The notes below the pieces were generated by a model. The model did no database searches. It was not told the DNA's origin and worked only from the letters and a program-made list of their open reading frames with translations. A stretch of 40,439 bases of DNA. Source: Chitinophagales bacterium. Its GTDB lineage: Bacteria; Bacteroidota; Bacteroidia; Chitinophagales; JADIYW01. Every line of letters begins with the position of its first letter. Position 1 is the stretch's first letter. Made by a program: the position numbers and the translations under genes. Location: positions 5,301 through 45,739 of the forward strand of contig JAGNZZ010000018.1 of assembly GCA_017984135.1 (NCBI GenBank), read 5' to 3'. Shown piece by piece: positions 34,805 through 40,439 of this stretch.

Positions 34805-35467
34805 TTATAGCAGTTGTAAGTCGGAAATGCTAAGTTGAGTTAAATGTGTTTGAAATAAATGCGTACTGCAAACACAAGCACTATATTGAGGTAGTAGCAT
34901 GAATGGTTGGTAATATAAATTGTTTAAATCACATTGTATTTGATGGTACGAACCATATTTTTTATGTGTTTTAGATAAAATTTCAACGCCGCGTCCATCG
35001 CATTTTATGGCACTTTCTTTTATTGCCCACAAATCAAAAAATGCTTGTTGTGGTATAGATGCATTTTGTATTTCATTCCATTCATCATCATTAAAATATT
35101 TCTTAAATAAGTCAATATTTATTTTCCGATGTTTTTCAATGTCGATACCTACTTTTGCGGTAAGCGAAATGGCGCAAATAATATAATCGCCGGAATGAGA
35201 AATATTAAAATCAATTTCCTCGTTTATATAAGGTCTTTCTATGGAAGAAATTTTTATATCGTGCAAAGTAGCGCTAATCTGTAATTGCTGTAAAGCATAT
35301 TTTAAAATCATTTTTCCTACTAAAGATGCTTGCGCGCTTTGCCAGTGTTTATAGGCTTTTATATTGGTTTGGAAAAAAATGGGTAATTGTAACAGGAATT
35401 GCTGAAAAACAATATCCGATAGTTTTTCTGCTTGATGGATATAAAATATGTGAACGATATTTTTCAT
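34805..35467 (-). CDS. Sfp-type 4'-phosphopantetheinyl transferase
   Basis: The product, 220 residues, transfers phosphopantetheine from CoA to carrier proteins. Key segments are FNISHSGDYIICAIS, VGIDIEKHRKI with the metal-binding Asp and Glu, and FFDLWAIKESAIKCDGRG with the WxxKES motif. The frame is open up to 35623, but the family N-terminus starts at MKNIVHIFYIH (ATG 35465-35467). A consensus promoter box lies just 12 nt upstream, confirming the shorter form. It sits immediately left of the accessory region bounded by the long direct repeats. Confidence 0.92.
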   Translation of the reverse strand: MKNIVHIFYIHQAEKLSDIVFQQFLLQLPIFFQTNIKAYKHWQSAQASLVGKMILKYALQQLQISATLHDIKISSIERPYINEEIDFNISHSGDYIICAISLTAKVGIDIEKHRKINIDLFKKYFNDDEWNEIQNASIPQQAFFDLWAIKESAIKCDGRGVEILSKTHKKYGSYHQIQCDLNNLYYQPFMLLPQYSACVCSTHLFQTHLTQLSISDLQLL

Positions 35468-35479
35468 TACGCGCCATCG

Positions 35480-35487
35480 CAAATATA
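35480..35487 (-). promoter_or_regulatory. TAnnTTTG promoter box for the PPTase gene
   Basis: The minus strand reads TATATTTG, twelve bases before the chosen ATG, which rules out the longer open frame. Confidence 0.5.
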
Positions 35488-35590
35488 ATATATAGTACAC
35501 AGATAAATGCGAATAGAAATCTGTGTATATCGGTTCCTCCGTGTTTCTACAAGCTTTTTTTAGTATAAAAAACCCTCTGCTGGGATTATC

Positions 35591-35728
35591 GATAAATGTC
35601 AGTTTTCCTGAAAAATCAGACAAAACATAGTTTTATAATAAATCTATACTATTGATTTATAGTATTTTATGCGTTTTTTAAATTCCTATTTTTTAAAACT
35701 TTGCCCAAAATTTGTGTTCGTAAAAATT
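35591..35728. repeat. Long direct repeat, left copy (about 138 bp)
   Basis: This sequence recurs at 40223-40361 in the same orientation. I count four substitutions and one single-base gap. It contains a small hairpin, ATACTAT/ATAGTAT around TGATTT (35646-35665), which is fully conserved in both copies. It lies about 46 nt before the ATG of the T9SS hydrolase gene; the right copy is about 45 nt before another start. It may be a promoter or leader module, a recombination site, or both. Confidence 0.93.
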
Positions 35729-35774
35729 ATAATATTCTCAAAATAACTTCTTATTTTCGTAAAAATTAACGGTT

Positions 35775-37643
35775 ATGAAAAGTAAATTATTGATTACAAT
35801 ATTTATATATATATATATTGTTGGTACTGTAAAAGCACAATTTAATGTAACTTTTAATTATACAGATGTAAATACTAATGTTTTTACTGTACCTGCGAGT
35901 TTCATGGGAAATAATAATCAAAATGCTTATAACATGAGTGTTTTAGATATTTCTCAGCGGTTAAGTGCATTATACACAAATGGAAACTTCGGTATAGATT
36001 ACCCAATCAATTCGTACTTAAAAATTAAGAAAATTAAATTCAGCTCAGATAGTTTGCGAATGATGATTATTCAACCTATTTACAATCCGTCAATAAAGAA
36101 ACGTTGTATTTTAATATCTCCTGGAAGTGGGGAAACGTTTAGTAATTGGTATTTGTCTAATAGATATGCAGTAGATTTTGCAATGCGAGGTTATATAGTT
36201 GCATATTATGAAAATGCAGGCTCTACAAACCCTAATGTTAATGGTACAACTAAAAATACTGCTGATTATTTTACAGATAAAGTGAGTAATTACTGTAACA
36301 TCGCCCCTAATAACACCGCAAAAGATAAATTTTTAACCACTATGTTTGTTAACTTATTTATAAGTAATGAAGCACGTAAATATATTGTAAACAATAGTAG
36401 TTTATTGCAAGTAGATACATCTGCATTGTTTTTAGCAGGTGGTAGCTTAGGAGGTAATACTGCATTGTTTTACGGATACGGGAGCAACAATAATTGGAAC
36501 AGTAATCCTTATTATACTTGTGTAAAAAACAAACTTAACTACCCTGGTGTAATTAGCAATAACGGTGTAAAAGGCATAATGGCGATGGGAGGAGGGCTGC
36601 CAGCACCAACTGAGGCATTAGGAAGCATTATAACTTCTGCTGATAATATTCCTAGTATTTGGTTTTCCGGTGCAGGGGATATACTCGTTAATCCAGATAG
36701 TTCTTCAACATTAGGGCCAAAAATTTGGGGAATGAGAGGGTATAAGAACTCCCTACAGTCGAATAATATAAAGTATAGTATGTATTTGAATTGTTATGGA
36801 GTACATTCATTCGAGTCTCCGGCATATGATGATGCCAATATAGGAGAATGGTTAACAACATTGCCACAAAACACTATAAACGGAAGCGTAACTCCTCCAT
36901 ATAATAATTTATTAACAAATACCCAATTGACAAATTATGTTAATGCTAATCTACAGAATTTACTCTATTATCAATACACAGAATTTCAAAGTTATCAAGC
37001 CTTAGTTATTACTACTACTTATTTTAATGATATAATTAAGAATTCCATTCCAGTAAATTCAATTAACTATATAAAACCTACACAGTTACAAAATTCTCCT
37101 TTCTATAAGTATAGTATTGGTTTTTATACACTTGACCAAGCTGCATTAAGTTATTATATGTGTCACTTAAACGACCCAATATGTTTTTTTGCTGGAGCAC
37201 ATGAATATGATAATATTGCTAAAAATAATTTAAATTCAACATTCATTGTCTCCTCAGAATGTGGAGTTGTACAAAGTAATTTTACAAATCAAACCACTAT
37301 TCCTGAAAAGAGTGACATTTCGAATTACAGAATATCAAATTCTGATATTATTGTTAATGACATAAATAAAATTAATGAGGAAGAAGCAAAAATTATGTTT
37401 CTAAGTTCAAGTAATAAAATAGAAATAACACTTTCTCATCCTCTATCTGACTACAATGGGTATATGTCTTTTTACAATTTATTAGGAGTAGAAATATTAC
37501 AACCTATTTATCTAGATGTAAAAGACATGACTTCTATCTCTATAGATATATCCAATCATTTTCAAGATCTTCCAAAAGGTATTTATATATGTTCAATAAA
37601 TTTTGGCTCATTTAATAAGAATATAAAGCTTTTTAAATACTAA
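35775..37643 (+). CDS. Secreted alpha/beta-hydrolase-like protein with T9SS sorting domain, probably phase-variable
   Basis: The 622-residue product has a signal peptide (residues 1-21, VKA-Q cleavage), an alpha/beta-hydrolase-like body and a C-terminal type A sorting domain (about 545-622, with NLLGVEIL and LPKGIYICSI segments) for export by the type IX system. GGSLGG at 222-227 is a nucleophile elbow with Ser224; Asp302 (SGAGDILV) and His344 (GVHSFE) could complete the triad. The substrate is unknown, perhaps an ester or peptide. A (TA)7 tract at 35804-35818 lies in the signal-peptide codons. Loss or gain of a unit shifts the frame, and both other frames meet a stop within a few codons. The 138-bp direct repeat lies upstream. 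Confidence 0.85.
   Translation: MKSKLLITIFIYIYIVGTVKAQFNVTFNYTDVNTNVFTVPASFMGNNNQNAYNMSVLDISQRLSALYTNGNFGIDYPINSYLKIKKIKFSSDSLRMMIIQPIYNPSIKKRCILISPGSGETFSNWYLSNRYAVDFAMRGYIVAYYENAGSTNPNVNGTTKNTADYFTDKVSNYCNIAPNNTAKDKFLTTMFVNLFISNEARKYIVNNSSLLQVDTSALFLAGGSLGGNTALFYGYGSNNNWNSNPYYTCVKNKLNYPGVISNNGVKGIMAMGGGLPAPTEALGSIITSADNIPSIWFSGAGDILVNPDSSSTLGPKIWGMRGYKNSLQSNNIKYSMYLNCYGVHSFESPAYDDANIGEWLTTLPQNTINGSVTPPYNNLLTNTQLTNYVNANLQNLLYYQYTEFQSYQALVITTTYFNDIIKNSIPVNSINYIKPTQLQNSPFYKYSIGFYTLDQAALSYYMCHLNDPICFFAGAHEYDNIAKNNLNSTFIVSSECGVVQSNFTNQTTIPEKSDISNYRISNSDIIVNDINKINEEEAKIMFLSSSNKIEITLSHPLSDYNGYMSFYNLLGVEILQPIYLDVKDMTSISIDISNHFQDLPKGIYICSINFGSFNKNIKLFKY
35804..35818 (+). repeat. (TA)7 microsatellite inside the signal-peptide codons
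   Basis: Seven TA units plus one T encode the alternating Ile-Tyr stretch of the signal peptide. Shifted reading gives TTG TTG GTA CTG TAA in one frame, or TGT ... ATT TAA in the other, so both off-frames terminate early. It is a candidate slipped-strand on/off switch. Confidence 0.9.
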
Positions 37644-37686
37644 ACTTATAAATTTTTAATTTTACTGAACAGTAGCTACAAATAGT

Positions 37687-38841
37687 ATGCCTCCCAAAAC
37701 TTATTTTCCCAACCTCAATGGTATCCGCTTTATATTAGCCGGCATGGTATTGGTACAGCATGTTGCCGTAGTATTGCAGGTAATGCATATCAGCACTATT
37801 TACCAAAAAGTAGATGCGTTAAAAGCATTTGGTCCCGTAGCCGTTTCTATGTTTTTTGCATTAAGTGGTTTTTTGATTACCTATTTGCTTTTGCAAGAAA
37901 ATAATACTTCGGGTACAATATCACTTCGTACTTTCTATCTATCGAGAGCCAAACGGATAATGCCGCTGTACTACCTTATTATAATTATACATTTATTTAT
38001 TTTGCCGCATACTCCACTGCAATCTTTTGATGATAAATTGGTACTAATGGATGCTGCGAGTTTTAAGTATAGTACTATCCACCTATCCGACTTTAGCACC
38101 AAAATATGGTATATTATTTTGCTGCCCCAAGTGGCACTGGCATTAATGGTGGCTACAGGAAATTCCACTCTGCCGGCGGGGCATGTCTGGAGCATCGGCG
38201 TAGAGGAAGTTTTTTATTTTCTATATCCTGCATTGCTAAAAAAATATGCACATAATTTTAAGCAACTGATATTTACTTTAATCGGAATTTATTATTTAGT
38301 AGCCGTGCTGCTCTTTATTGTTATTCAATTTTCAAATACCGCAATATTAGCCAAACCTATCTTCCAACGTGCCATAAATTTCAGCATTATTTTAATTATT
38401 TACAATCGGGTGAATTGTATGTTTATCGGTGCAATAGGTGCTTATCTGTTTGTAAAAAAACATCGATATTTTTATGTGATTACGCAAACAAAAGTGTTCT
38501 ATTTTTCGCTTGTTTTATTGTTTATTTTATTTGCAATAGGAGCAAGAGTGCCATTCCTTACTTTCGAGCTGTATTGCATTTTATTTATTTGTGTAATGCT
38601 GTATTTAATTAAAGACAATAAACACTATTTTTTGGAAAATAGGGTGCTGAATTATTTGGGTAAAATCTCTTACGGAATATATATGTATCAAATGCTGGCC
38701 ATCTATGGAATAGTATATCTATATACCAAAGTAGGATTTCATTTCTGGTATATTTATCCATTATCCTTTTTTGCTACAATATTACTTTCCGCTATCTCTT
38801 ATGAGTTTTTTGAGAAGCGAATAATAAATAAAAAGGCATAA
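37687..38841 (+). CDS. Acyltransferase-3 (OafA/YrhL-like) membrane protein
   Basis: The 384-residue product is a polytopic inner-membrane acyltransferase that would O-acylate a surface glycan. It has the family opening NLNGIRFILAGMVLVQHVAVV with His25, GPVAVSMFFALSGFLITYLL, SRAKRIMPLYY with the conserved Arg, and GHVWSIGVEEVFYFLYP. No C-terminal SGNH domain is fused. It lies 43 nt after the T9SS hydrolase gene on the same strand, inside the repeat-bounded segment. Confidence 0.92.
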   Translation: MPPKTYFPNLNGIRFILAGMVLVQHVAVVLQVMHISTIYQKVDALKAFGPVAVSMFFALSGFLITYLLLQENNTSGTISLRTFYLSRAKRIMPLYYLIIIIHLFILPHTPLQSFDDKLVLMDAASFKYSTIHLSDFSTKIWYIILLPQVALALMVATGNSTLPAGHVWSIGVEEVFYFLYPALLKKYAHNFKQLIFTLIGIYYLVAVLLFIVIQFSNTAILAKPIFQRAINFSIILIIYNRVNCMFIGAIGAYLFVKKHRYFYVITQTKVFYFSLVLLFILFAIGARVPFLTFELYCILFICVMLYLIKDNKHYFLENRVLNYLGKISYGIYMYQMLAIYGIVYLYTKVGFHFWYIYPLSFFATILLSAISYEFFEKRIINKKA

Positions 38842-39126
38842 TTATTTGAATGAAAATTGTGCTTGAATCGCTCTACTGTAGATAGGTTTTTTTATAGAAC
38901 ACTGATATTGCGGATTAGACAGATAGATACAGATAAGTAAAACGTGTTCGAATATCATTTTATTATGTAAATAGAATATCATTTGAATCTACGAATGAAT
39001 ATTAACCGATAAAGAAACTTATCTCTTTCTTATGTTTTTCATGCAATTAAATGGATGCAGAAATATACTTGCTGTATTTAACATTTCTTTTAAGCTGTTT
39101 TGTGTATAAATATACAGAAATTGGTA
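38842..39126. other. Gene-free region after the acyltransferase
   Basis: About 285 AT-rich bases without a plausible gene or repeat. Short frames starting with ATG end within about a dozen codons. It is followed by the promoter-like box and structured region upstream of the Abi_2 gene. Confidence 0.6.
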
Positions 39127-39134
39127 TATATTTG
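39127..39134 (+). promoter_or_regulatory. TAnnTTTG promoter box upstream of the putative ncRNA and Abi_2 gene
   Basis: TATATTTG, with a TTTG 24 nt upstream (39099-39102) near the -33 position. Transcription would begin about 39139, just before the GC-rich stem-loop. Confidence 0.5.
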
Positions 39135-39138
39135 TACT

Positions 39139-39198
39139 AACAGTACACGCCACGCTACCCATAAGAACAGCGTACCAGGGCGTGTCTTTTGCTTTTAT
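39139..39198 (+). ncRNA. Putative structured RNA upstream of the Abi_2 gene (AbiF-RNA-like)
   Basis: ACACGCC (39145-39151) pairs with GGCGTGT (39179-39185), and ACGCT (39152-39156) pairs with AGCGT (39169-39173), giving a two-part stem with a 12-base loop and a five-base bulge. The loop's ACCC could also pair with GGG at 39178-39180. T-runs follow the stem (CTTTTGCTTTT), as at a terminator. GC-rich structure in otherwise AT-rich DNA, directly upstream of an Abi_2 gene, matches the abiF RNA motif known from comparative genomics, as I remember it. Boundaries and identity are inferred. Confidence 0.5.
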
Positions 39199-39220
39199 AG
39201 CCCTTTCAAATTAAAAATAT

Positions 39221-39261
39221 ATACCTCCTAAATTATTGTTTATAAATAATTTAGGAGGTAT
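39221..39261. promoter_or_regulatory. Perfect 17-bp inverted repeat hiding an AGGAGG sequence
   Basis: ATACCTCCTAAATTATT (39221-39237) is exactly repeated in reverse complement at 39245-39261 around a seven-base loop. The right arm includes AGGAGG (39253-39258), a full Shine-Dalgarno match, 20 nt before the Abi_2 ATG, and the left arm carries its complement. It may be a translational switch, an operator, or a second RNA element. Confidence 0.75.
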
Positions 39262-39278
39262 TAAAATATATAGGCTTT

Positions 39279-40184
39279 ATGTTTAACAAGAACGCATTTA
39301 CAATACAACAACAAATAGCACAGCTCAAGGAGAGAGGGCTGATAATTGCAGACAGTGACGATGCAGACCACTATCTTAGCCATATCAGCTATTATCGATT
39401 AGCTGGTTATTGGTGGCCGCTGCAGGCGGATAAAGAAAAGCATATATTTAAAGCCAATAGTCGCTTTGCTGACGTAATTGCGCTGTATAATTTTGATAGA
39501 GAATTACGTCTGTTATTATTTGATGTTATTGAAAAAATTGAAATAAGCCTTAGAACAAAATTAATCTATCATCTTTCCCATGAATTTAATCCTTGGTGGT
39601 TCCAGGATACCTGTTTATTTAACAATACAAGTGAACTTATAAAAACACTTTCTTCTTTTGATGAGGAAATAGAAAGGTCAAAAGACAGTTTTGTTAAAGA
39701 ACATAGAAAGAAATATAAGGATGATTTAAGATTCCCGCCAGCATGGAAAACGCTTGAATTAACAAGTTTTGGCAGCTTATCAAAACTTTATGGTAATCTG
39801 AAAAATACAATTAAATCTAAAGACACAATAGCTTCGGAATATGGTACAGTAAATCATACTTTTCTTCCAAGTTGGTTACAGTCTATCGCACAAATAAGAA
39901 ATTATTGTGCTCACCATAGTCGTCTATGGAATAAAAATTTACCAGGCAGACCTAAGCTATTACCAAAACCACCAAATCCATGGATTGTGGATGTTCCAAA
40001 AGAACATGAATTTCCTATGTTGTATATTCATTTATGCTGCATGAAGTATATTTTGGATATAGTACAACCGCAAAATCAGTTTAAATCAAGACTAATTTAT
40101 CTTTTCCAAAAGTACCCTAATGTTGACCAAAATGCATTAGGCATGAAACCCAATTGGGAGAATGAACCATTGTGGCAGAAATAA
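39279..40184 (+). CDS. Abi_2/AbiF-family HEPN abortive-infection protein
   Basis: The 301-residue product belongs to the Abi-like (Abi_2, PF07751; AbiD/AbiF) family. The opening SHISYYRLAGYWWPL, the NFDRELRLLLFDVIEKIEISLR block and the conserved QIRNYCAHHSRLWN segment are family hallmarks. R207-x4-H212 in the last is the RxxxxH motif of HEPN ribonucleases; a weaker R92-x5-H98 lies earlier. Such proteins stop phage growth by cleaving or binding RNA in infected cells. The ATG at 39279 follows a hairpin and a putative structured RNA. The gene lies between the long direct repeats, next to the right copy. Confidence 0.92.
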   Translation: MFNKNAFTIQQQIAQLKERGLIIADSDDADHYLSHISYYRLAGYWWPLQADKEKHIFKANSRFADVIALYNFDRELRLLLFDVIEKIEISLRTKLIYHLSHEFNPWWFQDTCLFNNTSELIKTLSSFDEEIERSKDSFVKEHRKKYKDDLRFPPAWKTLELTSFGSLSKLYGNLKNTIKSKDTIASEYGTVNHTFLPSWLQSIAQIRNYCAHHSRLWNKNLPGRPKLLPKPPNPWIVDVPKEHEFPMLYIHLCCMKYILDIVQPQNQFKSRLIYLFQKYPNVDQNALGMKPNWENEPLWQK

Positions 40185-40222
40185 AAAGCAGAAGGATGCA
40201 GATAATACATTTTTTAGAAACT

Positions 40223-40361
40223 GATAAAATGTCAGTTTTCCTGAATATCCAGACAAAACATAGTTTTATAATAAATCTATACTATTGATTTATAGTATTT
40301 TATGCGTTTTTAAAATTCCTATTTTTTAAAACTTTGCCCAAAATTTGTGTTCGTAAAAATT
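40223..40361. repeat. Long direct repeat, right copy (about 139 bp)
   Basis: Same-orientation copy of 35591-35728 with four substitutions and one extra base. The hairpin ATACTAT/ATAGTAT (40279-40298) is intact. The sequences diverge after the shared TAAAAATT end. The start of another gene follows at about the same distance as at the left copy. Confidence 0.93.
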
Positions 40362-40405
40362 CTTTTTTATCGAAAATAAATAGGATACTTGTTGAAATGT
40401 TTATT

Positions 40406-40439
40406 ATGAAAATACATACTGATATATATATATATATAT
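40406..40439 (+). CDS. Partial gene start running into an AT microsatellite (second copy of the phase-variable arrangement)
   Basis: The ATG at 40406-40408 (or in frame at 40397) opens MKIHTDIYIYI, where the last residues are encoded by an (AT)9 tract (40422-40439) that reaches the window end. The layout equals the T9SS hydrolase gene: the same 138-bp upstream repeat, a start at about the same distance, and a TA-type tract inside what should be a signal peptide. The protein is cut off, so its nature is unknown. That it is a second secreted T9SS cargo is an inference. Confidence 0.55.
   Translation, partial: MKIHTDIYIYI

Noticed and set aside
35624..35774. N-terminal extension of the PPTase frame up to 35623
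   Set aside because: A consensus promoter box at 35480-35487 lies inside the extension and the family begins at the ATG at 35467.
35591..40361. Composite transposon or insertion sequence
   Set aside because: The repeats are direct, lack terminal inverted repeats and target duplications, and no transposase or integrase lies between them.

Overview
The window looks like a chromosomal contig from a low-GC member of the Bacteroidota. The evidence is many TAnnTTTG promoter boxes (the Bacteroidota -7 element), almost no Shine-Dalgarno sequences, a type IX secretion (T9SS) C-terminal sorting domain, a Rho factor with a long charged N-terminal extension, and a tRNA gene without an encoded CCA. I cannot place it below phylum from the sequence alone. 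Both ends stop inside repeats (a 60-bp tandem repeat on the left, an AT dinucleotide run on the right), which suggests the contig broke there.

Layout. 1-6.7 kb, mostly minus strand: a tandem repeat running into the 3' end of lysS, a HAD hydrolase, a mosaic of short palindromic repeats, a CAT-anticodon tRNA with its terminator, an M28-family lipoprotein, cysS, a 49-residue cysteine-rich protein and ruvC. 6.7-16.2 kb, plus strand: a flippase-like membrane protein, a POT peptide transporter, a small membrane-anchored protein, a YafK/DpaA-like L,D-transpeptidase-family enzyme, lysA, the sulfate-activation genes cysC-cysD-cysN, a LOG-family phosphoribohydrolase and an ATP pyrophosphatase. 16.3-27.6 kb: information-processing and housekeeping genes (rnpA, rpmH, rho, serS, an IscA-type protein, pheS, a PhoD-like phosphatase, a CoA-type Nudix hydrolase, a TPR protein, DUF1003, a phosphodiesterase, miaA, cca). 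27.6-35.5 kb: cell-surface genes (GT4 glycosyltransferase, Wzx-like flippase, MBOAT O-acyltransferase with an SGNH-like partner, a PAS-LuxR regulator, GtrA, an Sfp-type phosphopantetheinyl transferase).

35.6-40.4 kb is the accessory part. Two near-identical ~138-bp direct repeats (35591-35728 and 40223-40361) bracket a secreted T9SS-sorted hydrolase, an acyltransferase-3 protein and an Abi_2/AbiF-type HEPN protein. The hydrolase gene carries a (TA)7 tract inside its signal-peptide codons, and any change of one or two units brings an early stop, so it looks phase-variable. The second repeat is followed at the same distance by the start of another gene that runs straight into an AT dinucleotide tract, so the repeat plus microsatellite seems to be a reusable expression module. 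The Abi_2 gene is preceded by a promoter-like box, a GC-rich stem-loop and a 17-bp perfect hairpin, the arrangement expected for an AbiF-type protein with an associated structured RNA. These are the most interesting parts of the window.

Many essential genes (cysS, pheS, the Nudix gene, cca) have the TAnnTTTG box only 4-5 nt before the start codon, which predicts leaderless or nearly leaderless mRNAs.
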